A stretch of 64,000 nt of DNA from Galaxea fascicularis (GCA_948470475.1 OX419346.1:5143495-5207494); one strand, 5' to 3'. Positions 44,701-59,700 are shown, counted from the first letter of the stretch. Notes: generated from the sequence alone by a model not told the origin. Numbers and translations are program-made.

Positions 44701-47700
44701 GCAAAGTTGAAATTTCGAGCAAAACCCAAAGGGGTTAACCCATGGTTTTGGCTCAAATTTGCAATTTGGCTGAAACTTTGCCTATTTAAAAGAGGAGTCT
44801 AGAAATAATCTTGAAATGCTTCTAAAAACTCCCAAAACATGATTTCTATTCTTATTTGAGCTGTGTGCAAGATTTTAGCAAAGTTGAAATTTCGACCAAA
44901 ACCCGAAGGGGTTAACCCATGGTTTTGGCTCAAATTTGCTACTTGGCTGAAAACTTTGCCTATTTAAAAGAGGAGTCTAGAAATGATCTTGAAATGCTTC
45001 TAAAAACTCCCAAAACATGATTTCTATTCTTATTTGAGCTGTGTGCAAGATTTTAGCAAAGTTGAAATTTCGACCAAAACCCGAAGGGGTTAACCCATGG
45101 TTTTGGCTCAAATTTGCAAATTGGCTGAAACTTTGCCTATTTCAAAGAGGAGTCTAGAAATGATCTTGAAATGCTTCTAAAACCTCCCAAAACATGATTT
45201 CTATTCTTATTTGAGCTGTGTGCAAGATTTTAGCAAAGTTGAAATTTCGACCAAAACCCGAAGGGGTTAACCCATGGTTTTGGCTCAAATTTGCTACTTG
45301 GCTGAAAACTTTGCCTATTTCAAAGAGGAGTCTAGAAATGATCTTGAAATGCTTCTAAAAACTCCCAAAACATTATTTCTATTCTTATTTGAGCTGTGTG
45401 CAAGATTTTAGCAAAGTTGAAATTTCGAGCAAAACCCAAAGGGGTTAACCCATGGTTTTGGCTCAAATTTGCAATTTGGCTAAAACTTTGCCTATTTCAA
45501 AGAGGAGTCTAGAAATGATCTTGAAATGCTTCTAAAACCTCCCAAAACATGATTTCTATTCTTATTTGAGCTGTGTGCAAGATTTTAGCAAAGTTGAAAT
45601 TTCCAGCAAAACCCAAAGGGGTTAACCCATTGTTTTGGCTCAAATTTGCTATTTGGCTGAAACTTTGCCTATTTCAAAGAGGAGTCTAGAAATGATCTTG
45701 AAATGCTTTTAAAAACTCCCAAAACATCATTTCTATTCTTATTTGAGCTGTGTGCAAGATTTTAGCAAAGTTGAAATTTTGACCAAAACCCAAAGGGGTT
45801 AACCCATGGTTTTGGCTCAAATTTGCAATTTGGCTGAAACTTTGCCTATTTTAAAGAGGAGTCTAGAAATGATCTTGAAATGCTTCTAAAAACTCCCAAA
45901 ACATGATTTCTATTCTTATTTGAGCTGTGTGCAAGATTTTAGCAAAGTTGAAGTTTTGACCAACACCCAAAGGGGTTAACCCATGGTTTTGGTTCAAATT
46001 TGCAATTTGGCTAAAACTTTGCCTATTTCAAAGAGGAGACTAGAAATGATCTTGAAATGCTTCTAAAAACTCCCAAAACATGATTTCTATTCTTATTTGA
46101 GCTGTGTGCAAGATTTTAGCAAAGTTGAAATTTTGACCAACAGCCAAAGGGGTTAACCAATGGTTTTGTCTCAAATTTGCAATTTGGCTGAAACTTTGCC
46201 TATTTCAAAGAGGAGTCTAGAAATGATCTTGAAATGCTTCTAAAAACTCCCAAAACATGATTTCTATTCTTATTTGAGCTGTGTGCAAGATTTTAACAAA
46301 GTTGAAATTTTGACCAAAACCCAAAGGGGTTAACCCATGGTTTTGGCTCAAATTTGCAATTTCGCTGAAACTTTGCCTATTTAAAACAGGAGTCTAGAAA
46401 TGATCTTGAAATGCTTCTAAAAACTCCCAAAACATGATTTCTATTCTTATTTGAGCTGTGTGCAAGATTTTAGCAAAGTTGAAATTTCGACCAAAACCCG
46501 AACGGGTTAACCCATGGTTTTGGCTCAAATTTGCTACTTGGCTGAAAACTTTGCCTATTTCAAAGAGGAGTCTAGAAATGATCTTGAAATGCTTCTAAAA
46601 ACTGCCAAAACATGATTTCTGTTCTTATTTGAGCTGTGTGCAAGATTTTAGCAAAGTTGAAATTTTGAGCAAAACCCAAAGGGGTTAACCCATGGTTTTG
46701 GCTCAAATTTGCAATTTGGCTGAAACTTTGCCTATTTCAAAGAGGAGTCTAGAAATGATCTTGAAATGCTTCTGAAAACTCCCAAAACATGATTTCTATT
46801 CTTATTTGAGCTGTGTGCAAGATTTTAGCAAAGTTGAAATTTCGACCAAAACCCGAAGGGGTTAACCCATTGTTTTGGCTCAAATTTGCTATTTGGCTGA
46901 AAACTTTGCCTATTTCAAAGAGGAGTCTAGAAATGATCTTGAAATGCTTCTGAAAACTCCCAAAACATGATTTCTATTCTTATTTGAGATGTGTGCAAGA
47001 TTTTAGCAAAGTTGAAATTTTGACCAACACCCAAAGGGGTTAACCCATGGTTTTGGCTACAATTTGCAATTTGGCTGAAACTTTGCCTATTTCAAAGAGG
47101 AGTCTAGAAATGATCTTGAAATGCTTGTAAAAACTCCTAAAACATGATTTCTTTTCTTATTTGAGCTGTGTGCAAGATTTCAGCAAAGTTGAAATTTTGA
47201 CCAAAACCCAAAGGGGTTAACCCATGGTTTTGGCTCAAATTTGCAATTTGGCTGAAACTTTGCCTATTTCAAAGAGGAGTCTAGAAATGATCTTAAAATG
47301 CTTCTAAAAACTCCCAAAACATGATTTCTTTTCTTATTTGAGCTGTGTGCAAGATTTTAGCAAAGTTGAAATTTTGACCAAAACCCAAAGGGGTTAACCC
47401 ATGGTTTTGGCTCAAATTTGCAATTTGGCTAAAACTTTGCCTATTTTAAAGAGGAGTCTAGAAATGATCTTGAAATGCTTCTAAAAACTCCCAAAACATG
47501 ATTTCTATTCTTATTTGAGCTGTGTGTAAGATTTTAGCAAAGTTGAAATTTTGACCAAAACCTAAAGGGGTTAACCCATGGTTTTGGCTCAAATTTGCAA
47601 TTTGGCTGAAACTTTGCCTATTTCAAAGAGGAGTCTAGAAATGATCTTGAAATGCTTCTAAAAACTCCCAAAACATGATTTCTATTCTTATTTGAGCTGT

Positions 47701-50700
47701 GTGCAAGATTTTAGCAAAGTTGAAATTTTGACCAAAACCCAAAGGGGTTAACCCATGGTTTTGGCTCAAATTTGCAATTTGGCTAAAACTTTCCCTATTT
47801 CAAAGAGGAGTCTACAAATGATCTTGAAATGCTTCTAAAAACTCCCAAAACATGATTTCTATTCTTATTTGAGCTGTGTGCAAGATTTTAGCAAAGTTGA
47901 AATTTTGACCAAAACCCAAAGGGGTTAACCCATGGTTTTGGCTCAAATTTGCAATTTTGGCTAAAACTTTCCCTATTTCAAAGAGGAGTCTACAAATGAT
48001 CTTGAAATGCTTCTAAAAACTCCCAAAACATGATTTCTATTCTTATTTGAGCTGTGTGCAAGATTTTAGCAAAGTTGAAAATTTGACCAAAACCCAAAGG
48101 GGTTAACCCATGGTTTTGGCTCAAATTTGCAATTTGGCTGAAACTTTGCCTATTTCAAAGAGGAGTCTAGAAATGATCTTGAAATGCTTCTAAAAACTCC
48201 CAAAACATGATTTCTATTCTTATTTGAGCTGTGTGTAAGATTTTAGCAAAGTTGAAATTTTGACCAAAACCCAAAGGGGTTAACCCATGGTTTTGGCTCA
48301 AATTTGCAATTTGGCTGAAACTTTGCCTATTTCAAAGAGGAGTCTAGAAATGATCTTGAAATGCTTCTAAAAACTCCCAAAACATGATTTCTATTCTTAT
48401 TTGAGCTGTGTGCAAGATTTTAGCAAAGTTGAAATTTTGACCAAAACCCAAAGGGGTTAACCCATGGTTTTGTCTCAAATTTGCAATTTGGCTGAAACTT
48501 TGCCTATTTCAAAGAGGAGTCTAGAAATGATCTTGAAATGCTTCTAAAAACTCCCAAAACATGATTTCTATTCTTATTTGAGCTGTGTGCAAGATTTTAG
48601 CAAAGTTGAAATTTCGACCAAATCCCGAAGGGGTTAACCCATGGTTTTGGCTCAAATTTGCTATTTGGCTGAAAACTTTGCCTATTTCAAAGAGGAGTCT
48701 AGAAATGATCTTGAAATGCTTCTAAAAACTCCCAAAACATGATTTCTATTCTTATTTCAGCTGTGTGCAAGATTTTAGCAAAGTTGAAATTTTGACCAAA
48801 ACCCAAAGGGGTTAACCCATGGTTTTGGCTCAAATTTGCAATTTGGCTGAAACTTTGCCTATTTCAAAGAGGAGTCTAGAAATGTTCTTGAAATGCTTCT
48901 AAAAACTCCCAAAAAATCATTTCTATTCTTATTTGAGCTGTGTGCAAGATTTCAGCAAAGTTGAAATTTTGACCAAAACCCAAAGGGGTTAACCCATGGT
49001 TTTGGCTCAAATTTGCAATTTGGCTGAAACTTTGCCTATTTCAAAGAGGAGTCTAGAAATGATCTTGAAATGCTTCTAAAAACTCCCAAAACATGATTTC
49101 TATTCTTATTAGAGCTGTGTGCAAGATTTTAGCAAAGTTGAAATTTTGACCAAAACCCAAAGGGGTTAACCCATGGTTTTGGCTCAAATTTGCAATTTGG
49201 CTAAAACTTTGCCTATTTCAAAGAGGAGTCTAGAAATGATCTTGAAATGCTTCTAAAAACTCCCAAAACATGATTTCTATTCTTTTTTGACCTGTGTGCA
49301 AGATTTTAGCAAAGTTGAAATTTTGACCAAAACCCAAAGGGGTTAACCCATGGTTTTGGCTCAAATTTGCAATTTGGCTAAAACTTTCCCTATTTCAAAG
49401 AGGAGTCTAGAAATGATCTTGAAATGCTTCTAAAAACTCCCAAAACATGATTTCTATTCTTATTTGAGATGTGTGCAAGATTTTAGCAAAGTTGAAATTT
49501 TGACCAAAACCCAAAGGGGTTAACCCATGGTTTTGGCTCAAATTTGCAATTTGGCTGAAACTTTGCCTATTTCAAAGAGGAGTCTAGAAATGATCTTGAA
49601 ATGCTTCTAAAAACTCCCAAAACATGATTTCTATTCTTATTGAGCTGTGTGGAAGATTTTAGCAAAGTTGAAATTTTGACCAAAACCCAAAGGGGTTAAC
49701 CCATGGTTTTGGCTCAAATTTGCAATTTGGCTGAAACTTTGCCTATTTGAAAGAGGAGTCTAGAAATGATCTTGAAATGCTTCTAAAAACTCCCAAAACA
49801 TCATTTCTATTCTTATTTGAGCTGTGTGCAAGATTTTAGCAAAGTTGAAATTTTGACCAAAACCCAAAGGGGTTAACCCATGGTTTTGGCTCAAATTTGC
49901 AATTTGGCTAAAACTTTCCCTATTTCAAAGAGGAGTCTACAAATGATCTTGAAATGCTTCTAAAAACTCCCAAAACATGATTTCTATTCTTATTTGAGCT
50001 GTGTGCAAGATTTTAGCAAAGTTGAAATTTTGACCAAAACCCAAAGGGGTTTTGGCTCAAATTTGCAATTTGGCTGAAACTTTGCCTATTTCAAAGAGGA
50101 GTCTAGAAATGATCTTGAAATGCTTCTAAAAACTCCCAAAACATGATTTCTATTCTTATTTGAGCTGTGTGCAAGATTTTAGCAAAGTTGAAATTTTGAC
50201 CAAAACCTAAAGGGGTTACCCATGGTTTTGGCTCAAATTTGCAATTTGGCTGAAACTTTGCCTATTTCAAAGAGGAGTCTAGAAATGATCTTGAAATGCT
50301 TCTTAAAACTCCCAAAACATGATTTCTATTCTTATTTGAGCTGTGTGCAAGATTTTAGCAAAGTTGAAATTTCGACCAAATCCCGAAGGGGTTAACCCAT
50401 GGTTTTGGCTCAAATTTGCTAATTGGCTGAAAACTTTGCCTATTTCAAAGAGGAGTCTAGAAATGATCTTGAAATGCTTCTAAAAACTCCCAAAACATGA
50501 TTTCTATTCTTATTTCAGCTGTGTGCAAGATTTTAGCAAAGTTGAAATTTTGACCAAAACCCAAAGGGGTTAACCCATGGTTTTGGCTCAAATTTGCAAT
50601 TTGGCTGAAACTTTGCCTATTTCAAAGAGGAGTCTAGAAATGATCTTGAAATGCTTCTAAAAACTCCCAAAAAATTATTTCTATTCTTATTTGAGCTGTG

Positions 50701-53700
50701 TGCAAGATTTCAGCAAAGTTGAAAATTTGACCAAAACCCAAAGGGGTTAACCCATGGTTTTGGCTCAAATTTGCAATTTGGCTGAAACTTTGCCTATTTC
50801 AAAGAGGAGTCTAGAAATGATCTTGAAATGCTTGTAAAAACTCCCAAAACATGATTTCTATTCTTATTAGAGCTGTGTGCAAGATTTTAGCAAAGTTGAA
50901 ATTTTGACCAACACCCAAAGGGGTTAACCCATGGTTTTGGCTCAAATTTCCAATTTGGCTAAAACTTTGCCTATTTCAAAGAGGAGTCTAGAAATGATCT
51001 TGAAATGCTTCTAAAAACTCCCAAAACATGATTTCTATTCTTTTTTGAGCTGTGTGCAAGATTTTAGCAAAGTTGAAATTTTGACCAAAACCCAAAGGGG
51101 TTAACCCATGGTTTTGGCTCAAATTTGCAATTTGGCTAAAACTTTCCCTATTTCAAAGAGGAGTCTACAAATGATCTTGAAATGCTTCTAAAAACTCCCA
51201 AAACATGATTTCTATTCTTATTTGAGATGTGTGCAAGATTTTAGCAAAGTTGAAATTTTGACCAAAACCCAAAGGGGTTAACCCATGGTTTTGGCTCAAA
51301 TTTGCAATTTGGCTGAAACTTTGCCTATTTCAAAGAGGAGTCTAGAAATGATCTTGAAATGCTTCTAAAAACTCCCAAAACATGATTTCTATTCTTATTT
51401 GAGCTGTGTGGAAGATTTTAGCAAAGTTGAAATTTTGACCAAAACCCAAAGAGGTTAACCCATGGTTTTGGCTCAAATTTGCAATTTGGCTGAAACTTTG
51501 CCTATTTCAAAGAGGAGGCTAGAAATGATCTTGAAATGCTTCTAAAAACTCCCAAAACATCATTTCTATTCTTATTTCAGCTGTGTGCAAGATTTTAGCA
51601 AAGTTGAAATTTTGACCAAAACCCAAAGGGGTTAACCCATGGTTTTGGCTCAAATTTGCAATTTGGCTAAAACTTTCCCTATTTCAAAGAGGAGTCTACA
51701 AATGATCTTGAAATGCTTCTAAAAACTCCCAAAACATGATTTCTATTCTTATTTGAGCTGTGTGCAAGATTTTAGCAAAGTTGAAATTTTGACCAAAACC
51801 CAAAGGGGTTTTTTTCTCAAATTTGCAATTTGGCTGAAACTTTGCCTATTTCAAAGAGGAGTCTAGAAATGATCTTGAAATGCTTCTAAAAACTCCCAAA
51901 ACATGATTTCTATTCTTATTTGAGCTGTGTGCAAGATTTTAGCAAAGTTGAAATTTTGACCAAAACCCAAAGGGGTTACCCATGGTTTTGGCTCAAATTT
52001 GCAATTTGGCTGAAACTTTGCCTATTTCAAAGAGGAGTCTAGAAATGATCTTGAAATGCTTCTTAAAACTCCCAAAACATGATTTCTATTCTTATTTGAG
52101 CTGTGTGCAAGATTTTAGCAAAGTTGAAATTTCGACCAAATCCCGAAGGGGTTAACCCATGGTTTTGGCTCAAATTTGCTATTTGGCTGAAAACTTTGCC
52201 TATTTCAAAGAGGAGTCTAGAAATGATCTTGAAATGCTTCTAAAAACTCCCAAAACATGATTTCTATTCTTATTTCAGCTGTGTGCAAGATTTTAGCAAA
52301 GTTGAAATTTTGACCAAAACCCAAAGGGGTTAACCCATGGTTTTGGCTCAAATTTGCAATTTGGCTGAAACTTTGCCTATTTCAAAGAGGAGTCTAGAAA
52401 TGATCTTGAAATGCTTCTAAAAACTCCCAAAAAATTATTTCTATTCTTATTTGAGCTGTGTGCAAGATTTCAGCAAAGTTGAAATTTTGACCAAAACCCA
52501 AAGGGGTTAACCCATGGTTTTGGCTCAAATTTGCAATTTGGCTGAAACTTTGCCTATTTCAAAGAGGAGTCTAGAAATGATCTTGAAATGCTTGTAAAAA
52601 CTCCCAAAACATGATTTCTATTCTTATTTGAGCTGTGTGCAAGATTTTAGCAAAGTTGAAATTTTGACCAAAACCCAAAGGGGTTTTGGCTCAAATTTGC
52701 AATTTGGCTGAAACTTTGCCTATTTCAAAGAGGAGTCTAGAAATGATCTTGAAATGCTTCTAAAAACTCCCAAAACATGATTTCTATTCTTATTTGAGCT
52801 GTGTGCAAGATTTTAGCAAAGTTGAAATTTTGACCAAAACCCAAAGGGGTTACCCATGGTTTTGGCTCAAATTTGCAATTTGGCTGAAACTTTGCCTATT
52901 TCAAAGAGGAGTCTAGAAATGATCTTGAAATGCTTCTTAAAACTCCCAAAACATGATTTCTATTCTTATTTGAGCTGTGTGCAAGATTTTAGCAAAGTTG
53001 AAATTTCGACCAAATCCCGAAGGGGTTAACCCATGGTTTTGGCTCAAATTTGCTATTTGGCTGAAAACTTTGCCTATTTCAAAGAGGAGTCTAGAAATGA
53101 TCTTGAAATGCTTCTAAAAACTCCCAAAACATGATTTCTATTCTTATTTCAGCTGTGTGCAAGATTTTAGCAAAGTTGAAATTTTGACCAAAACCCAAAG
53201 GGGTTAACCCATGGTTTTGGCTCAAATTTGCAATTTGGCTGAAACTTTGCCTATTTCAAAGAGGAGTCTAGAAATGATCTTGAAATGCTTCTAAAAACTC
53301 CCAAAAAATTATTTCTATTCTTATTTGAGCTGTGTGCAAGATTTCAGCAAAGTTGAAAATTTGACCAAAACCCAAAGGGGTTAACCCATGGTTTTGGCTC
53401 AAATTTGCAATTTGGCTGAAACTTTGCCTATTTCAAAGAGGAGTCTAGAAATGATCTTGAAATGCTTGTAAAAACTCCCAAAACATGATTTCTATTCTTA
53501 TTAGAGCTGTGTGCAAGATTTTAGCAAAGTTGAAATTTTGACCAACACCCAAAGGGGTTAACCCATGGTTTTGGCTCAAATTTCCAATTTGGCTAAAACT
53601 TTGCCTATTTCAAAGAGGAGTCTAGAAATGATCTTGAAATGCTTCTAAAAACTCCCAAAACATGATTTCTATTCTTTTTTGAGCTGTGTGCAAGATTTTA

Positions 53701-56700
53701 GCAAAGTTGAAATTTTGACCAAAACCCAAAGGGGTTAACCCATGGTTTTGGCTCAAATTTGCAATTTGGCTAAAACTTTCCCTATTTCAAAGAGGAGTCT
53801 ACAAATGATCTTGAAATGCTTCTTAAAACTCCCAAAACATGATTTCTATTCTTATTTGAGCTGTGTGCAAGATTTTAGCAAAGTTGAAATTTCGACCAAA
53901 ACCCGAAGGGGTTAACCCATGGTTTTGGCTGAAATTTGCTATTTGGCTGAAAACTTTGCCTATTTCAAAGAGGAGTCTAGAAATGATCTTGAAATGCTTC
54001 TAAAAACTCCCAAAACATGATTTTTATTCTTATTTAAGCTGTGTGCAAGATTTTATCAAAGTTGAAAATTTGACCAAAACCCAAAGGGGTTAACCCATGG
54101 TTTTGGCTCAAATTTGCAATTTGGCTGAAACTTTGCCTATTTCAAAGAGGAGTCTAGAAATGATCTTGAAATGCTTCTAAAAACTCCCAAAACATGATTT
54201 CTATTCTTTTTTGAGCTGTGTGCAAGATTTTAGCAAAGTTGAAATTTTGACCAAAACCCAAAAGGGTTAACCCATGGTTTTGGCTCAAATTTGCAATTTG
54301 GCTAAAACTTTGCCTATTTCAAAGAGGAGTCTAGAAATGATCTTGAAATGCTTCTAAAAACTCCCAAAACATGATTTCTATTCTTATTGAGCTGTGTGTA
54401 AGATTTTAGCAAAGTTGAAATTTTGACCAAAACCCAAAGGGCTTAACCCATGGTTTTGGCTCAATTTTGCAATTTGGCTGAAACTTTGCCTATTTCAAAG
54501 AGGAGTCTAGAAATGATCTTGAAATGCTTCTAAAAACTCCCAAAAAATCATTTCTATTCTTATTTGAGCTGTGTGCAAGATTTTAGCAAAGTTGAAATTT
54601 TGACCAAAACCCAAAGGGGTTAACCCATGGTTTTGGCTCAAATTTGCAATTTGGCTAAAACTTTGCCTATTTCAAAGAGGAGTCTAGAAATGATCTTGAA
54701 ATGCTTCTAAAAACTCCCAAAACATGATTTCTATTCTTTTTTGAGCTGTGTGCAAGATTTTAGCAAAGTTGAAATTTTGACCAAAACCCAAAGGGGTTAA
54801 CCCATGGTTTTGGTTCAAATTTGCAATTTGGCTAAAACTTTGCCTATTTTAAAGAGGAGCCTAGAAATGATCTTGAAATGCTTCTAAAAACTCCCAAAAC
54901 ATGTTTTTTGTTCTTATTTGAGCTGTGTACAAGATTTTAACAAAGTTGAAAATTTGACCAAAACCCAAAGGGGTTAACCCATGGTTTTGGCTCAAATTTG
55001 CAATTTGGCTGAAACTTTGCCTATTTCAAAGAGGAGTCTAGAAATGATCTTGAAATGCTTCTAAAAACTCCCAAAACATGATTTCTATTCTTATTTGAGC
55101 TGTGTGTAAGATTTTAGCAAAGTTGAAATTTTGACCAAAACCCAAAGGGGTTAACCCATGGTTTTGGCTCAAATTTGCAATTTGGCTGGAACTTTGCCTA
55201 TTTCAAAGAGGAGTCTAGAAATGTTCTTGAAATGCTTTTAAAAACTCCCAAAACATCATTTCTATTCTTATTTGAGCTGTGTGCAAGATTTTAGCAAAGT
55301 TGAAATTTTGACCAAAACCCAAAGGGGTTAACCCATGGTTTTGGCTCAAATTTGCAATTTGGCTAAAACTTTGCCTATTTCAAAGAGGAGTCTAGAAATG
55401 ATCTTGAAATGCTTCTAAAAACTCCCAAAACATGATTTCTATTCTTTTTTGAGCTGTGTGCAAGATTTTAGCAAAGTTGAAATTTTGACCAAAACCCAAA
55501 GGGGTTAACCCATGGTTTTGGCTCAAATTTGCAATTTGGCTGAAACTTTGCCTATTTCAAAGAGGAGTCTAGAAATGATCTTGAAATGCTTCTAAAAACT
55601 CCCAAAACATGATTTCTATTCTTATTTGAGCTGTGTGCAAGATTTTAACAAAGTTAAAATTTTGACCAGAACCCAAAGGGGTTAACCCATGGTTTTGGCT
55701 CAAATTTGCAATTTGGCTGAAACTTTGCCTATTTCAAAGAGGAGTCTAGAAATGATCTTGAAATGCTTCTAAAAACTCCCAAAACATGATTTCTATTCTT
55801 ATTTGAGCTGTGTGTAAGATTTTAGCAAAGTTGAAATTTTGACCAAAACCCAAAGGGGTTAACCCATGGTTTTGGCTCAAATTTGCAATTTGGCTGAAAC
55901 TTTGCCTATTTCAAAGAGGAGTCTAGAAATGATCTTGAAATGCTTCTAAAAATTCCCAAAACATCATTTCTATTCTTATTTGAGCTGTGTGCAAGATTTC
56001 AGCAAAGTTGAAAATTTGACCAAAACCCAAAGGGGTTAACCCATGGTTTTGGCTCAAATTTGCAATTTGGCTGAAACTTTGCCTATTTCAAAGAGGAGTC
56101 TAGAAATGATGTCAAAATGCTTGTAAAAACTCCCAAAACATGATTTCTTTTCTTATTTGAGCTGTGTGCAAGATTTTAGCAAAGTTGAAATTTTGACCAA
56201 AACCCAAAGGGGTTAACCCATGGTTTTGGCTCAAATTTGCAATTTGGCTAAAACTTTGCCTATTTCAAAGAGGAGTCTAGAAATGATCTTGAAATGCTTC
56301 TAAAAACTCCCAAAACATGATTTCTATTCTTATTTGAGCTGTGTGCAAGATTTTAGCAAAGTTGAAATTTTGACCAAAACCCAAAGGGGTTAACCCATGG
56401 TTTTGGCTCAAATTTGCAATTTGGCTAAAACTTTGCCTATTTCAAAGAGGAGTCTAGAAATGATCTTGAAATGCTTCTAAAAACTCCCAAAACATGATTT
56501 CTATTCTTATTTGAGCTGTGCAAGATTTCAGCAAAGTTGAAATTTTGACCAAAACCCAAAGGGGTTAACCAATGGTTTTGGCTCAAATTTGCAATTTGGC
56601 TGAAACTTTGCCTATTTCAAAGAGGAGTCTAGAAATGATCTTGAAATGCTTCTAAAAACTCCCAAAACATGATTTCTATTCTTATTTGAGCTGTGTGCAA

Positions 56701-59700
56701 GATTTTAGCAAAGTTGAAATTTTGACCAAAACCCAAAGGGGTTAACCCATGGTTTTGGCTCAAATTTGCAATTTGGCTGAAACTTTGCCTATTTCAAAGA
56801 GGAGTCTAGAAATGATCTTGAAATGCTTCTAAAAACTCCCAAAACATGATTTCTATTCCTATTTGAGCTGTGTGCAAAATATTAGCAAAGTTGAAATTTT
56901 GACCAAAACCCAAAGGGGTTAACCCATGGTTTTGGCTCAAATTTGCAATTTGGCTGAAACTTTGCCTATTTCAAAGAGGAGTCTAGAAATGATCTTGAAA
57001 TGCTTCCAGAAACTCCCAAAACATGATTTCTATTCCTATTTGAGCTGTGTGCAAAATTTTAGCAAAGTTGAAATTTTGACCAAAACCCAAAGGGGTTAAC
57101 CCATGGTTTTGGCTCAAATTTGCAATTTGGCTGAAACTTTGCCTATTTCAAAGAGGAGTCTAGAAATGATCTTGAAATGCTTCTAAAAACTCCCAAAACA
57201 TGATATCTATTCTTATTTGAGCCGTGTGCAAGATTTTAGCAAAGTTGAAATTTTGACCAAAACTCAAAGGGGTTAACCCATGGTTTTGGCTCAAATTTGC
57301 GATTTGGCTGAAGCTTTGCCTATTTTAAAGAGGAGTCTAGAAATGATCTTGAAATGCTTCTAAAAACTCCCAAAACATGATTTCTATTCTTATTTAAGCG
57401 GTGTGCAAGATTTTAGAAGAGTTGAAATTTTGACCAAAACCCAAAGGGGTTAACCAATGGTTTTGTCTCAAATTTGCAATTTGGCTAAAACTTTGCCTAT
57501 TTCAAAGAGGAGTCTAGAAATGATCTTGAAATGCTTCTAAAAACTCCCAAAACATGATTTCTATTCTTATTTGAGCTGTGTGCAAGATTTTAGCAAAGTT
57601 GAAATTTTGACCAAAACCCAAAGGGGTTAACCCATGGTTTTGGCTCAAATTTGCAATTTGGCTGAAACTTTGCCTATTTCAAAGAGGAGTCTAGAAATGA
57701 TCTTGAAATGCTTCTAAAACCTCCCAAAACATGATTTCTATTTTTATTTGAGCTGTGTGCAAGATTTTAGCAAAGTTGAAATTTTGACCAAAACCCAAAG
57801 GGGTTAACCCATGGTTTTGGCTCAAATTTGCAATTTGGCTGAAACTTTGCCTATTTCAAAGAGGAGTCTAGAAATGATCTTGAAATGCTTCTAAAAACTC
57901 CCAAAACATGATTTCTATTCTTATTTGAGCTGTGTGCAAGATTTTAGCAAAGTTGAAATTTTGACCAAAACCCAAAGGGGTTAACCCATGGTTTTGGCTC
58001 AAATTTGCAATTTGGCTGAAACTTTGCCTATTTCAAAGAGGAGTCTACAAATGATCTTGAAATGCTTCCAAAACCTCCCAAAACATGATTTCTATTCTTA
58101 TTTGAGCTGTGTGCAAGATTTTAGCAAAGTTGAAATTTTGACCAAAACCCAAAGGGGTTAACCCATGGTTTTGGCTCAAATTTGCAATTTGGCTGAAACT
58201 TTGCCTATTTCAAAGAGGAGTCTAGAAATGATCTTGAAATGCTTCTAAAAACTCCCAAAACATGATTTCTATTCTTATTTGAGCTGTGTGCAAGATTTTA
58301 GCAAAGTTGAAATTTTGACCAAAACCCAAAGGGGTTAACCAATGGTTTTGGCTCAAATTTGCAATTTGGCTGAAACTTTGCCTATTTCAAAGAGGAGTCT
58401 AGAAATGATCTTAAAATGCTTGTAAAAACTCCCAAAACATGATTTCTATTCTTATTTGAGCTGTGTGTAAGATTTTAGCAAAGTTAAAAATTTTGACCAA
58501 AACCCAAAAAGGTTAACCCATGGTTTTGGCTCAAATTTGCAATTTGGCTGAAACTTTGCCTATTTCAAAGAGGAGTCTAGAAATGATCTTGAAATGCTTC
58601 TAAAAACTCCCAAAACATCATTTCTATTCTTATTTGAGCTGTGTGCAAGATTTTAGCAAAGTTGAAATTTTGACCAAAACCCAAAGGGGTTAACCCATGG
58701 TTTTGGCTCAAATTTGCAATTTGGCTGAAACTTTGCCTATTTCAAAGAGGAGTCTAGAAATGATCTTGAAACGCTTCTAAAAACTCCCAAAACATGATTT
58801 CTATTCTTATTTGAGCTGTGTGCAAGATTTTAGCAAAGTTGAAATTTTGACCACAACCCAAAGGGGTTAACCAATGGTTTTGTCTCAAATTTGCAATTTG
58901 GCTGAAACTTTGCCTATTTCAGAGAGGAGTCTAGAAATGATCTTGAAATGGTTCTAAAAACTCTTAAAAAATGATTTCTATTCTTATTTGAGCTGTGTGC
59001 AAGATTTTAGCAAAGTTGAAATTTTGACCAAAACCCAAAGGGGTTAACCAATGATTTTGTCTAAAATTTGCAATTTGGCTGAAACTTTGCCTATTTCAAA
59101 GAGGAGTCTAGAAATGATCTTGAAATGCTTCTAAAAACTCCCAAAACATGATTTCTATTCTTATTTGAGCTGTGTGCAAGAGTTGAGCAAAGTTAAAATT
59201 TTGACCAAAACCCAAAGGGGTTAACCCATGGTTTTGGCTCAAATTTGCAATTTGGCTGAAACTTTGCCTATTTCAAAGAGGAGTCTAGAAATGATCTTGA
59301 AATGCTTCTAAAAACTCCCAAAACATGATTTCTATTCTTGTTTGAGCTGTGTGTAAAATTTTAGCAAAGTTGAAATTTTGACCAAAACCCAAAGGGGTTA
59401 ACCCATGGTTTTGGCTCAAATTTGCAATTTGGCTGAAACTTTGCCTATTTCAAAGAGGAGTCTAGAAATGATCTTGAAATGCTTCTAAAAACTCCCAAAA
59501 CATGATTTCTATTCTTATTTGAGCTGTGTGCAAGATTTTAGCAAAGTTGAAATTTTGACCAAAACCCAAAGGGGTTAACCCATGGTTTTGGCTCAAATTT
59601 GCAATTTGGCTGAAACTTTGCCTATTTCAAAGAGGAGTCTAGAAATGATCTTGAAATGCTTCTAAAAACTCCCAAAACATGATTTCTATTCTTATTTGAG

